A stretch of DNA of 64,000 nucleotides from Dryocosmus kuriphilus. Taxonomy: Eukaryota > Arthropoda > Insecta > Hymenoptera > Cynipidae. Position 1 is the first letter of the stretch. Each line of letters begins with the position of its first letter. The stretch covers positions 80,217,421-80,281,420 of the forward strand of contig CM076189.1 of assembly GCA_038277395.1 (NCBI GenBank), written 5' to 3'. A model generated the notes under the pieces. It was not told the origin of the DNA. It ran no database searches and saw only the letters and a list, made by a program, of their open reading frames with translations. Shown one piece after another: positions 10,438-23,445 of this stretch. A program made the translations under genes and the position numbers.

Positions 10438-12314
10438 ATTCGTTTATTTATACTCTCTCCCTTTTACGGGTTTGAGAGTCATTATATAACCATACATCTT
10501 TACATCCAGCGCAGATTTTACAAATACTTATTCCTACCTTATCCTATATGTACATAACTTCTTAATCTCTAATCTAAATCAACATACTCTCGCTCAAGAC
10601 CTTGGGCTTCCGTTTCATCTCGCCATTTCCATTCTATTGCTGGTACATTAATCCTCGACTCTACTGACTACTCTTTTGACTTTATCCGAATCATTTTGGC
10701 TCTTCTCTACCCTGTATGACCTGCTCTTTCTCTCAGCCCTTACAATTTCTTCATCCATCCCTAGCACATTCCAAAAACTACTTTAATCCCTTTTTCGCAC
10801 TCTCTTTCCCTCTCCCCACATTCTTCCTCTTATCTCGTTCGCAAACCGCGGCGCTTCTACTCTGTTTTTAGTCACATTTGCTCCCCTTCGACCTTGAGAC
10901 CGCTCTCCTATTTTCAAGTCCTCTCTCTCTTCTTCCCGTATACTCACCGTCTCATTCACCCACAACATATCTCTCCCAAGCCAAACTATTCCTTTTTCTC
11001 CTCTCCTGCCAAGCTCTCCCTCTCCTATTAAACATCTTTTTCTTCTCTCCCTCCATGTCATATCTTCATCATTTCCTTCTTTTCTTCCCCTAAGCACCTT
11101 CTTATTCCTCATTAGCTCTCTCCTCTCCATTTCACTTGCCAGTTTGACTAGGTGCATCCTCGCTTTTTATCCTCTCTTGTTGCCCACCCCTTTTATCTCC
11201 GGCACCCTGACATTTGCCCCTATGTCCGTCAAAAGTTTCTCTACCTCCTTCTTTCCTGTTTCGCTTTCTACTTGCAATCCATTTATAACGACATTCCTCC
11301 TTTTCCTTTCCCTTTCAAGCCCCTCCATTTTCCTTTCTAACCCACGTACTCTACTTTTCATTCTCTCATTCTCCTCTCTCAAGTACACATCTCCCTCTTC
11401 CTGGGCCACTCTATCTATTTCCTGACGATTCTCTTGACGTTCAGCTCTGCATTCTAGGTTACGTACCCTCTCTTTTACCTGCCTCATTACATTTCTTCCC
11501 TCTTCCTGCTTTTTCCTCTGTTCCTCCTCCGTCCTCTCTAATTTCTGCCACACTTTTTCTTTCTCCTTCTTCCAGCAGTTTTCCCATTTCTCCCATTTCT
11601 CTTTTATCTTCGTGACTATCCCCTCTGTTCCCCTCCCATGTTCCTTCTCTTCCGCTGGCCCTCTACTCACTATCTTCTTTAACTCTCGGAACATATTTTA
11701 CATTGTCTTATCTAATGCCCTATCCATGGCCTTATTTGACTCTAACACCTTATCAATTGACTTACCAAACTCTAACCGCTCTGCGTCGTCCCCACTCGCC
11801 CCACCTGCCCGGCTCGTCACTTAATTCATTGGACACTGGGTCTCAGTCTCTAATTCTCTTCTTCGGGCACGCTTTGCACTCTAGCGCTCTTTTGCCTTGG
11901 TCTCCTCGTAATCGGCATGTTACCCAGTTGCCTGCTAATCTGCTACCTTACCCACTAGACTCCCGCGTTACTTATTGACCTCTCGCTCCGCTCCCTACGC
12001 TACCCTCACCAATCGTTTATCATTCTCACAATTTCCACACAAAAAGACAGTTATAATTAACAATAACCAAACTTCACTACCCTACTCACTGTCCACCAAA
12101 CTAACTAACTAACGTAACTAACTAACTAACTTAAAACCTAACCTCACTCTTCAGCATGCACCATTTTTTCTGACTTTTTGCTTCCTTCCACCTTCTGCGA
12201 CCCTTTCACTCATTCCACCCACATACCTACTGCCATGACTCTACTCACAACCCTTTTTTTTCACAGCACACAACACTTATTCACTTCCAAAGCCCAAACG
12301 ATCGCTCAAATTCC
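10438..12314 (-). mobile_element. ORF1-only non-LTR retrotransposon
   Basis: A 1.9-kb insertion bounded by a 14-bp target duplication TGCGTGGATTTTGT (10424-10437 and 12315-12328). It reads on the minus strand: a 5' leader with an AACT-type microsatellite near 12097-12135, a LINE ORF1, a short stretch resembling the end of a second ORF, then a terminus ending in a TATAAATAAA-like tail. No reverse transcriptase, endonuclease or RNase H is present, so it must have been moved by enzymes from a relative. The length and target duplication support target-primed insertion. Confidence 0.7.
10783..11918 (-). pseudogene. LINE ORF1 protein, frameshifted
   Basis: Reads on the minus strand from an ATG at 11918 (MPITRRPR...) through frame changes to a long, very charged coiled-coil region at 11694-11167. 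There KEKEKVWQKLERTEEEQ and similar heptads lead into RKRRNVVINGLQ, the 'RRNNVVIKGL' motif of L1/I/R1-type ORF1 proteins. A basic C-terminal part continues at 11157-10783 (ASEMERRELMRNKKVLRGRK). ORF1 proteins are RNA-binding chaperones of LINE particles. At least two frameshifts and stops are present. The exact LINE clade is not assigned. Confidence 0.6.
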
Positions 12315-13180
12315 TGCGTGGATTTTGTTCTCGATTTTATAAACCTTAGAAATCCATTTGGTAGGGGTTGGGAATTAGCATTGCGGGTCGGTAATGAACA
12401 TGATTGGTGTGCTAACCGAATTGAGGAAATCTCGCATTTATCGAAAATCGAGGAGAAGGATGGAACGCCAATATTTCTATCTAGTTGCAAAGTGGGTTTA
12501 ATTGGATTTTATACAGCTGTTTTATCGGACTTCAATATTTTTTATGCAAACGTGAAATCAACGGTATCCACATTAAAATATCTGCTGACTTATAAAGCGA
12601 GCCAAGATCACATTGAACTCTTCTTTTGTGCAATCAGAGGTATGTAGAAGTGAGCAGTTTCCTGATCCTACAGCTACACAGTTTTTATCTGCATACAAAT
12701 GCTTGTTGCTACGCCATGAAGTTTCTATAAGTACAAGAAATGTAAAAGCAATGGACAGCACTAAAACCTTGCATGTCTCGTCAGGTGAGCCAAAAAAAAG
12801 CATACAAAATTGACAGATATGACTCAAGTGTCTACGATGCAGTTCACAATAGTAGAGTAGCAGAAAAATACGGACACGTTGACTACTCAGTAAGCCGTTT
12901 TGATTTTGACGAAATTAGACCATTTCTAAATTTTTCGTGGGCTCAATCGGCTGACATGAGTGACTTTTCGAGACAAGCAACCGGGTACATTTACGGGTGG
13001 CTTATATTATCAATAAAGAAGCGGAGAAGAATGAATTGCCTCGATTTTCTAAAAGCTTGCGAGGAAGTGAGTCAGGATAATATCTCCCTTCATCGGGCGA
13101 ATCCTGTCGCTGATATTGCAGCCTCTTTCCGGAATTACAAGTTCACAATTTCGAAATGTTTACCACTGAGGGGTTTATAA
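12315..13180 (+). pseudogene. P-element/THAP9-like transposase, fragment 3
   Basis: C-terminal third of the split transposase. The first frame (12318-12647) has the family block 'D-LN-RNPFGRG' followed by the strong motif LKYLLTYKASQDHIELFF. The frame then shifts: PTATQFLSAYKCLLLRHE follows near 12670, and a last frame (12773-13180) ends with a Cys-poor tail containing ATGYIYGWL, which corresponds to the 'yiaGyv' block of THAP9. A GT-like donor (CAGGTGAGCC) near 12781 might mark an old intron. All pieces keep family order after removing the two insertions. There are at least two frameshifts. It is a relic. Confidence 0.75.
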
Positions 13181-13455
13181 ACCACACCACAAAACTCACA
13201 AAATCGATCATGCTTATTATTATTACAAGTATTAGCACCAGTATTAGTCGAGTGTTATGAGTAGAATAGTAAATAAGTAGAATTAGTGTTCAGAAAAAAC
13301 TTTAATGTTATTGTTATTTTAAGACTGCACAGTATAAAACTAAGATTTGTGTATACAGTATTTATGTAATCTTGTTATTCAATTTAATATAATTACCTGA
13401 ACACCAAAATATTGGCATGTTAACAATTCGTTTTTGGTTGGGATCTTGAACAGGC

Positions 13456-15660
13456 TAAAAGCAAAAGAAGACTAGGGGAAAAAAAGAAGGAAGGGGATTT
13501 GGTTAGTTGCCTTTTCTTTCCCTCCACTCTTTTTGTTCTTCTTTTTTGAATTTTACAAAAAACTTTTTTTCATGTGTTAAGTAAAAGCAAAAGATGACGA
13601 GGGGAAAAAGGAAGGAAGGGGATTTGGTTGGTTGCCTTCCTTTTCCCTCCTCTTCTTTTGTTTTTCTTCTTTGAATTTTACTAAAAAATTTTTTTCATTT
13701 GTTAATTAAAAGCAAAAGATGACGAGGGGAAAAAAAAGAAGGAAGGGGATTTGGTTGGTTGCCTTCCTTTTCCTTCCTCTTTTTTTGTTTTTCTTCTTTG
13801 AATTTTGCTAAAAACTTTTTTTCATTTGTAAATCAAAAGCAAAAGATTACGAGGGGAAAAAAGAAGGAAGGGGATTTGGTAGGTTGCCTTCCATTTCCCT
13901 CCTCTTTTTTTGTTTTTCTTTTTTGAATTTTATTAAAAATTTATTTCATGTGTTAATTAAATGCAAAAGAAGACGAGAGTAGGAAAAGAAGGAAGGGGAT
14001 TTTTGGTTGGTTGCCTTCCTTTTCCCTCCTCTTTTTTTGTTTCTCCTTTTTGAATTTTACTAAAATTTTTTTGCATGTGTTAATTAAAAGCAAAAGAAGA
14101 CGAGGGGAAGAAAAGAAGGAAGGGGATTTGGTTGGTTGCCTTTCTTTTCCCTCCTCTTTTTTTGTTTCTGTTTTTTGAATTTTACTAGAAACTTTCTCAT
14201 GTGTTAATTAAAAGCAAAAGAAGACGAGGGAAGAAAAGGAAGGGATTTAGTTGGTCGCCTTCCATTTCTCTCCTCTTTTTTTTCTTTTTTGAATTTTATT
14301 TTACTAAAAACTTTTTCTTGTCTTAATTAAAAGCACAGGAAGAAGAGGAGGAAATAGAAGGAAGAGGATTTGGTTGGTTGTCTTCCATTTCCCTCTCCTT
14401 TTTTTGTTTTTCTTTTTTGAATTTTACTAAAAACCTTTTCCATGTCTTAAACAAAAGCAAAAGAAGACTAGCGGCAAAAAATAGGAAGGGGATTTGGTTG
14501 GTTGCCTCTTTTTTCCCTCCACTCTTTTTGTTCTTCTTTTTTGAATTTTACTAAAAACTTTTTTTCATGTGTTAATTAAAAGCAAAAGATGACGAGGGGA
14601 AAAAAGAAGGAAGGGGATTTGGTTGGTTGCCTTCCTTTCCCTCCTCTTTTTTTGTTTTTCTTCTTTGAATTTTACTAAAAACTTTTTTTCATTTGTTAAT
14701 TAAAAGCAAACGATGACGAGGGGAAAAAAAGGAAGGAGATTTGGTAGGTTGCCTTCCATTTCCCTCCTCTTTTTGTGTTTTTCTTTTTTGAACTTTACTA
14801 AAATTTTTTTTCATGTGTTAATTTAAAGCAAAAGAAGACGAGGGCAAGAAAAGAAGGAAGGGAATTTTGTTGGTTGCCTTCCTATTCCCTCCTCTTTTTT
14901 TGTTTTCCTTTTTTTGAATTTTACTAAAAAATTTCTCATGTCTTAATTAAAAGCAAAAGAAGACGAGTACAAGAAAAGGAGGGAGGGAATTTTGTTGGTT
15001 GCCTTCCTTTTCCCTCCTCTTTTTTTGTTTCTTTTTTTTGAATTTTACTAGAAACTTTCTCATGCGATAATTAAAAGCAAGAGAAGACGAGGGAACAAAA
15101 GGAAGGGATTTAGTTGGTTGCCTTTCATTTCCCTCATCTTTTTTTCTTTTTTGAATTTTACTAAAAACTTTTTTCTTGTCTTAATTAAAAGCAAAGGAAG
15201 ACGCGGAGGAAATAGAAGGAAGGGGATTTGGTTGGTTGCCTTCCTTTTCCCTCCTCTTCTTTTGGTTTTCTTTTTTGAATTTGACTAAAAAACTTTCTCA
15301 TGTGGTAATTAAAAGCAAAAGAAGAAGAGGGAAAAGAAGGAAGGGATTTGGTTGGTTGCCTTCCTTTTCCCTCCTCTCTTTTTTTTTTTTTTAATTTTAA
15401 TAAAAACTTTTTTCGTGTCTTAATTAAAAGCAAAGGACGACGAGGAGGAAATAGAAGGAAGGGGATGTGGTTGGTGGTCTTCCTTTTCCCTCCTCTTTTT
15501 TTGTTTTTCTTTTTTGACTTTTACTGAAAACTTTTTTTCATGTGTTAAATAAAAGCAAAAGATGACGAGGGGAAAAAAAGGTGGAAGGGGATTTGTTTGG
15601 GTGCTTTCTTTTTCCCTCCTCTTTTTTTGTTTTTCCTTTCTGAATTTTACTGAAAACACT
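13456..15660. repeat. Minisatellite block A
   Basis: About 18 monomers with a period near 125 bp. The arms vary mainly in A/G and T/C tract length, while the loop GGATTTGGTTGGTTG and the GAATTTTACTAAAAA segment are the most constant parts. Confidence 0.9.
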
Positions 15661-16145
15661 TTTCCAGACGTTGGTATTTCGATCGAAAAGTTGTTTTTTT
15701 TTATCAGCCTCTAAATTGAATTTTCGTAATGGACGATAAGCTTTTTGGGTTTAGATATTTTCTAAATCTTCTTTACTTAGCTGTGACCTGGAATGGCGGT
15801 AAACTTTGTTTATGTTTCCTGGGGTTAGCCGGAAGACTTTAATTGGTGTCTCAAGCTACATATCCTTGTGCTATTATTTTCTTATTCCTTAGTCAACTGA
15901 TCAGTTTAGTCAATGATCATGGACATAGCGTATAGTGGCAATCTCGTGGACCTGGGTGGGTGATATTATTTCTGTGTTTATTTTAATTTAATTTCATTTC
16001 AATTGACTGTTGTTTCATTTTCGTTTGATTCAGTTTTATATTATGTTATGCCGTTTCATTTTCTTCTCTTGCCGTGATGAGGGTATTGCATTAACACGAA
16101 AATGCCAGCATGTTTGTAATTGGTTTTTGGTTGGGATATCAAAAA
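15661..16145. repeat. Conserved spacer copy 1 (about 484 bp)
   Basis: Non-tandem segment starting CCAGACGTTGGTATTTCGAT and ending in GGTTGGGATATCAAAAAGATTAAAAG. Copies at 17505-17990 and 23446-23930 have nearly the same length. Confidence 0.9.
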
Positions 16146-17504
16146 GATTAAAAGCTAAAAAATAAGAGGGAAACAAAAAGAATGAAGGGGATTTCGTTGG
16201 TTGCCTGCCTTTCCCCTCCTCTTTTTTTCTTTTTCTTTTTTGAATTTTTCTAAAAACTTTTTTCATGTATTAATTAAAACAAAGGAAGACGAGGGAAAAA
16301 AAGGAAGGGGATTCGGTTGGTTGCCTTCTTTCTCTCTCTTCTTTTTTTCATTTCCTTTTTTGAATTTTACTCAAAACTTTTTCATGTGTTAACTAAAAGC
16401 AAAAGAAGACGAGGGGAAAAAAATAAGGAAGGGTATTTGGTTGGTTGCCTTCCTTTTCCCTCCACTCTTTTTGTTTTTCTTTTTTGAAATTTACTAAAAA
16501 GTATTTTTATGTGTTAATTAAAGGCAAAAGATGACAAAGGCAAAAAATAAGGAAGTGGATTTGGTTGGTTGCCTTCTTTTTCCCTACTCTTTTTTGTTTT
16601 TTTTTTTTGACTTTTACTGGAAACTTTTTTTCATGTGTTAACTAAAAGCAAAAGAAGACGAGGGGAGAAAAAGAAGGAAGGCTATTTTGTTGGTTGCTTT
16701 CTTTTTCGCTCCTCTTTTTTTGTTTTTCTTTCTTGAATTTTACTAAAAACTTTTTTCATGTGTTAACTAAAAGCAAAAGAAGGCGAGGGGAAAGGAAAGG
16801 AAGGGGATTTGGTTGGTTGCCTTTCTTTTCCCTCCTCTTTCTTTGTTTTTCTTTTTTGAATTTTACTAAAAACTTTTTTCTTGAGTTAACTACAAGCAAA
16901 AGAAGACGAGGGAGAAAAAAGAGGAAGGGGATTTGGCTGGTTTCCTTCTTTTTCCCTCCACTCTTTTTGTTTTTCTTTTTTGAATTTTACTAAAAACTTT
17001 TTTTCATGTGTTTATTAAAAGCGAAAAATGACGAGGGGAAAATAGAAGGAAGGACATTTGGTTGGTTGCCTTCTATTTCCCTCCAGTGTTTTTGCTTTTC
17101 TTTTTTGAATATAACTAAAAATATTTTTTCGTGTGTTAGCTAATAGCAAAAGAAGACGAGGGGAGAAAAAGAAGGAAGGTGATTTGGTTGGTTGCTTTCT
17201 TTTTCCCTCCACTCTTTTTGTTTTTCTTTTTTGAATTTTACTAGAAACTTTTTTTCATGTGTTAATTAAAAGCAAAAGGAGACGAGGGAAAAAAAAGAAG
17301 GAAGGGGATTTGGTTGGTTGCCTTTTTTTCCCTTCTCTTTTTTTGTTTTTCTTTTTTGAATTTTACTAAAAACTTTTCTTCGTGTGTTAGCTAAATGCAA
17401 AGAAGACGAGACGAGGAAATGAAGGAAGGGTATTTGGTTGGTTGCTTTCTGTTTCCCTCCTCTTTTTTTTTTGTTTTTTCTTTTGGAATTTTACTGTAAA
17501 CATT
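16146..17504. repeat. Minisatellite block B
   Basis: About 11 monomers of the same family between spacers 1 and 2. Confidence 0.9.
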
Positions 17505-17990
17505 TTCCAGTTATTGGTACCTCGATCGGTGAGTTTTTTTCTTCACCAGCCTCTAAGTTGAATTTTGATAATAGACGATAGGTTTTTTTGCGTTTAGATA
17601 TTTTCTAGATCTTCTTTATTTACCTGTGGCCTGGATTGGTGGTAAACATTGCTTATGGTTCCTGGGGTTATCGGGAAGACTTTCCTTGGTATCTGAAGCT
17701 ATATATTCTTGTGCTATTATTTTCTTATTCCTTATTCAGCTTATCAGTTTAGTCAATGATCATGGAAATAACGTATATGGGCGATCTCAGGGAACTGGAT
17801 GGGTGATAATATTTTTGTATTTATTTTAATTTCATTCCATTTCAATTGAATGTTGTTTCATTTTAATTTGACTCAGTTTTACGTTATGTCATGGCACTTC
17901 ATTTCGCTTTCTTGCCTTGATGAGGGTATTGCATGAACATGAAAACGTTAGCTTGTTTGTAATTGGTTTTTGGTAGGGACATGAAAAAGA
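17505..17990. repeat. Conserved spacer copy 2
   Basis: Aligned by eye end to end with copies 1 and 4. It carries an uninterrupted 67-codon hydrophobic frame without an ATG. The same frame is open in copy 4 but broken by stops in copy 1, so it is probably not coding. Confidence 0.9.
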
Positions 17991-20900
17991 TTAAAAGTAA
18001 AAAAATAAGAGGGAAACAAAAAGAAGGAAGGGAATTTGGTTGGATGCCTTCCTTTTCCCTCCTCTTTTTTTTTGTTTTTCTTTTTTGAATTTTGCTCAAA
18101 ACTTTTTTCGTGTGTTAATTAAGAGCAAAAGAGGACGAAAGAAAAGAAGGAAGGCAAATTTTTTTTGGTTGCCTTCTTTCTCCCTCCTCTTTTTTCTTCT
18201 TGTTTCAAATTTACTTAAAACTTTTTCATGCGTTAAAATAAAAGCAAAAGAAGACGAGGGAGAAAAAGAAGGAAGAGGATTTGGTAGGTTGCCTTCTTTT
18301 TTCCTACACTCTTTTTGTTTTTCTTTTTCGAATTTTACAAAAAAGTTCTTTTCATGTGTTATTTAAAGGCAAAAGATGACGAGGAGAATAAAGAATGAAG
18401 GGGATTTGTTTGGTTGCCTTCTTTTTCCCTCCTCTTTTTTTGGTCTTCTCTTTTAAACTTTACTAGAAACTTTTCTTCACGTGTTAGCTAAAATAAAAGA
18501 AGAAGAGGGAAGAAAAAGAAGGAAGGAGGTTTGATTGGTTGCTTTCCTTGTCCTTCCTCTTTTTCTGTTTCCCTTTTTGAATTTTACTAAAAACTTTTTT
18601 CGTGTGTTAATTAAAAGTAAAGAAGACGAGGGGAATAAAGAAGGAAGGGGATTTGTTGGTTGCCTTCTCTTTCCCTCCTCTTTTTTTGTTCTTCTTTTTT
18701 GAATTTTACTAAAAACTCTTCTTCGTGTGTTAATCAAAAGCAAAAGAAGACGAGGGGGAAAAAAGGAAGGGGATTTGATAGGTTGCCTTCTCTCTCCCTC
18801 CTCTTTTCTTGCTTTTCTTCTTTAAATTGTACTAAAAACTTTTGTTCATGTGTTAGCTAAAATATACGAGGACGAGGGGAGGAAAAGAGGGAAGGGGTTT
18901 TGGTTGCCTGCCTTCCTTTTCCCTCCTCTTTTTTTGTTTTCCATTTTGAATTTTACTAAAAACTTTTTTTCATGTTTTAATTAAAAGCAAGAGATGACGG
19001 GGGGTAAAGAAGGAAGGGGATTTGGTTGGTTGCCTTCTTTTCCCTCCTCTTTTGTCGTTTTTTTTTTTTTAATTTTACTAAAAACTCTTTTCATATGTTA
19101 ATTAAAAGCAAAGGAAGACGACGGAAAAAAGGGAAGGGGATTTGGTTAGTTGCCTTCCTTTTCCCTCCACTCTTTTTCTTCTTATTTTTTGAATTTTAAT
19201 AAAAACTTTTTTTCATGTGTTAACTAAACGAAAAAGAAGACGAGGGAAAAAAGGAGGGGAATTTGGTTGGTTGCCTTCTTCCTCCCTCCACTCTTTTTTT
19301 TTTTTTTTTTTTGAATTTTTCTAAAGAACTTTCTTCATGCGTTAGCTAAAACAAAGAAGGCGAGGAACGAATAAGAAGGAAGGAGATTTGGTTAATTGCC
19401 TTCCTTGTCCCTCCTCTTTTTTTTTCTTGCTTGAGTTTTACTTAAAACTTTTTTTATGTGTTAAAATAAAAGCAAAAGAAGACGAGGGAGAAAAAGAGGT
19501 AAGCGGATTTGGTTGGTTGCCTTCCTTGTCCCTCCTCCTTTTCTGTTTTTCTTTTTGAATTTTACTAAAAACTCTTTTCGTGTGTTAATTAAAATTAAAA
19601 GAAGACGAGGGGGAAAAAGAAGGAAGGGGATTTGGTTGGTTGCCTTCTTTCTCCCTCCTCTTTTTTTTCTTGTTTGAATTTTACTTAAAACTTTTTTCAT
19701 GCCTTAACATAAAAGCAAAAGATCACGAGGAGAATAAAGAAGGAAGGGGATTTGGATGGTTGCCTTCTTTTTCACTACACTCATTTTGTTTTTTTTTTTT
19801 TTTCGAATTTTACTAAAAAGTTTTTTTCATGTGTTATTTAAAGGCAAAATATGACGAGGAGAATAAAGAAGGAAGGGGATTTGTTTGGTTGCCTTATTTT
19901 TCCCTCCCCTTTTTTTTGTTTTTCTCTTTTGAAATTAACTAAAAACTTTTCTTCATGTATTAGCTAAAATAAAAGAAGAAGAGGGAAGAAAAAGAAGGAA
20001 GGAGATTTGGTTGGTTGCTATCCTTGTCCCTCCTCTTTTTCTGTTTTCATTCTTGAATTTTACTAAAAACTTTTTTCGTGTGTTAATTAAAAGTAAAAGA
20101 AGACGAGGGGTAAAAAGGAAGTAAGGGGATATGGTTGGTTGCCTTCTTCTTCTCTCCACTCTTTTTGTTTTTCTATTTTGAATTTTGCTAAAAAGTTTTT
20201 TTCATGCGTTTATTAAAGGCAAAAGATGACGAGGGGAATAAAGAAGGAAGGGGATTTGTTTGGTGGCCTTCTTTTTCCCTCCTCTTTTTTTGTTTTCTCT
20301 TTTTTGAATTTTACTAAAAACTTTTCTTCAAGTGTTAATCAAAAGCAAAAGAAGACGAGGGGAAAAAAAGGAAGGGGAGTTGATAGGTTTCCTTCTTTCT
20401 CCCTCCTCTTTTCTGGTTTTTCTTTTTTTAATTTTACTAAAAACTTTTCTTCATGTTTTAGCTAAAATAAAAGAAGACGAGGGGAGGAAAAGAAGGAAGG
20501 GGATTTGGTTGGTTGCCTTCCTTTTCCCTCCTCTTTTTTTGTTTTTCTTCTTTGAATTTTACTAAAAACTTTTTTTCATTTGTTAATTAAAAGCAAAAGA
20601 TGACGAGGGGAAAAAAAGAAGGAAGGGGATTTGGTTGGTTGCCTTCCTTTTCCCTCCTCTTTTTTTGTTTTCCTTTTTTGAATTTTACTAAAAACTTTTG
20701 TCCTGTGTTCATTAAAAGCAATAGAAGACGAGGGAAAAAAGGAGGGGAGTTTGGTTGGTTGCCTTCTTTTTCCCTCCACTCTTTTTTTTTTTTTTTTTTT
20801 TTTGAATTTTACTAAAAACTTCTCTTCAAGCGTCAGCTAAAACAAAAGAAGGCGAGGGAAGAAAAAGAAGGAAGGAGATTTGGTTGTTTGCCTTCTTTTT

Positions 20901-22564
20901 CCGCACACTCTTTTTGTATTTCTTTTTCGAATTTTACTAGAAAGTTTTTTTCATGTGTTATTTAAAGGCAAAAGATGACGAGGGGAATAATGAAGGAGGG
21001 GGATTTGTTTGGTTGCCTTCCTTTTCCCTCCTCTTTTTTTGGTTTTTCTTGTTTGAATTTTACTCAAAACTTTTTTCATGTGTTAAAATAAAAGCAAAAG
21101 GAGACGAGGGAGGAAAAGAAGGAAGTGGATTTGGCTGTTTGCCTTCATTTTCCCTACACTCTTTTTGTTTTTCTTTTTTGAATTTTACTAAAAAGTTTTT
21201 TTCATGTGTTATTTAAAGGCAAAAGATGACGAAGGGAATAAAGGAGGGAGGGGATTTGTTTGTTTGCCTTCTTTTCGCCTACACTCTTTTTGTTTTTGTT
21301 TTTGAATTTTACTAAGAAGTTTTTTTCATGTGTTATTTAAAGGCAAAAGATGACGAGGGGAATAAAGAAGGAAGGAGATTTGTTTGGTTGCCTTCTTTTT
21401 TCCTCCTCTTTTTTTGTTTTTCTTTTTTGAATTTTACTAAAAACTTTTCCTCATGTGTTAGCTAAAACAAAAGAAGACGAGGGAAGAAAAAGAAGGAAGG
21501 AATTTTGGTTGGTTGCCTTCCTAGTCCCTCCTCTTTTTCTGCTTTCCTTTTTGAATTTTACTAAAACCATTTTTCGTGTGTTTATTAAAAGTAAAAGAAG
21601 ACGAGGGGAAAAAACAAGGAAGGGCATTTCGTTGGTTGCCTTCTTTTTCTCTCCACTCTTTTTGTTTTTCTATTTTGAATTTCACTAAAGAGTTTTTTTC
21701 ATGCGTTAATTAAAGGCAAAAGATGACGAGGGGAATAAAGAAGGAAGGGGATTTGCTTGGTTGCCTTCTTTTTACTTCCTCTTTTTTGTTTCTCTTTTTG
21801 AATTTTACCAAAAACTTTTCTTCATGTGTTAGCTAAAACAAAAGAAGACGAGGGAAGAAAAAGAAGGAAGGGGATTAGGTTGGTTGCCTTCCCTTTCCTC
21901 CTCTTTTTTTTGTTTTCCTTTTTGAATTTTGCTAAAAACTTTTTTTCATGTGTTAATTAAAAGCAAAAGAAGACGAGGGAAAAAAAAGGAAGGGGATTTG
22001 ACAGGTTGCCTTGTTTTTCCCTCCCCTTTTCTTGTTTTCCTTTTTTGAATTTTACTACAAACTTTTCTTCATGTGTTAGCTAAAATAAAAGAAGACTAGT
22101 TGAGGAAAAGAAGGAAAGGTATTTGGTTGGTTGCCTTCACTTTCCCTCCTCTTTTTTTGTTTTCGTTTTTGAATTTTACTAAAAACTTTTTTTCATGTGT
22201 TAATTAAAAACAAATGATGACGAGGGGAAAAAGGGAAGGGGATTTGGTTGGTTGCCTTCCCTTCCTGTCCTCTTTTTTTGATTTCCTTTTTGAATTTTAC
22301 TAAAAACTTTTTTTCATGTGCTCATTAAAAGCAAAAGAAGACGAGGGGAAAAAAGGATAGGGATTTGGTTGGTTGCTTTCCTTTTCCATTATCTTTTTGG
22401 GTTCTTCTTTTTGGGTTCTTCTTTTTTGAATTTTACTAAAAACTTTTTTCATGTGTTAATTAAAAGCAAAAGAAGACGGGGGAAAAGTAGGAAGGGATTC
22501 GGTTCGTTGCTTACTTTTTCCCTACTATTTTTTTCCCCCCTTTGAAGTTTACTAAAAACATTTT
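17991..22564. repeat. Minisatellite block C (longest)
   Basis: About 38 monomers. Variants with AATAAAGAAGG in the purine arm and TATTTAAAGGC at the monomer start recur every few units, which suggests amplification of multi-monomer segments. Confidence 0.9.
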
Positions 22565-22738
22565 TCCAGGCGTTGGTACTTCGATCGGAGAGTTTTTTTT
22601 TCATCAGCCTCTAAGTTGAATTTTGATAATGGATGATAAGCTTTTTTGGGTTTAGGTATTTCCTAAATCGTCTTTACTTAGCTGTGACCTGGATTGGCGG
22701 TAAACTTTGCTTATGGTTCCTGGGGTTATCGGGAAGAC
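22565..22738. repeat. Truncated spacer copy 3
   Basis: Matches the first roughly 174 bp of the other spacers, then passes directly into a monomer at the shared hexamer GAAGAC (22733-22738). About 310 bp of spacer plus the first part of the following monomer are missing. Confidence 0.85.
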
Positions 22739-23445
22739 GAGGGAGAAAAATAAGGAAGGGTATTTGTTTGGTTGCCTTCTTTTTCCCTCCTCTTTTTTTT
22801 TGTTTTTCTTTTTTGAATTTTAGTAAAAACTTTTCTTCATGTGTTAACTAAAACAAAAGAAGTTGAAGGAAGAAAAAGAGGGAAGGGGATTTGGTTGGTT
22901 GCCTTCCTTTTCCCTCCTCTTTTTTGGTTTTTCTTTTTTGAATTGTACTAAAAACTTTTTTCGTGTGTTACTTAAAGGCAAAAGAAGACGAGGGGAAAAA
23001 AAGTAAGGGGATTTGGTTGGTTGCCTTCCTTTTCCCTCCACTCTGTTTGTTCTCCTTTTTTGAATTTTACTAAAAACTTTTTTTAATGTGTTTATTAAAA
23101 GCGAAAGATGACGATAGGAAAAAAAGAAAGGGCATTTGGTTGGTTGCCTTCTTTTCCCTCCACTCTTTTTGTTTTTGTTTTTTGAATTGTACTAGAAACT
23201 TTTTTTCATGTGTTAATTAAAAGCAAAAGATGACCAGGGGAAGAAGAAGGAAGGGGATTTGGTTGGTTGCCTTTTTCCCCCTTCTCTTTTTTTGTTTTTC
23301 TTTTTTAATTTTACTAAAAACTTTTCTTCACGTGTTAGCTAAAAGCAAAGAAGACGAGACGAGAAAAAGAAGGAAGGGAATTTGGTTGGTTGCCTTCCTT
23401 TTCCCTCCTCTTCTTTTCCCCTTTGAATTTTACTAAAAACATTTT
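22739..23445. repeat. Minisatellite block D
   Basis: About 6 monomers between the truncated spacer 3 and spacer 4. Confidence 0.9.

Noticed and set aside
13456..23445. Many hydrophobic open frames of 60-110 codons on both strands of the minisatellite
   Set aside because: They are translations of the T-rich and A-rich arms, differ from unit to unit, and have no conserved start or domain.
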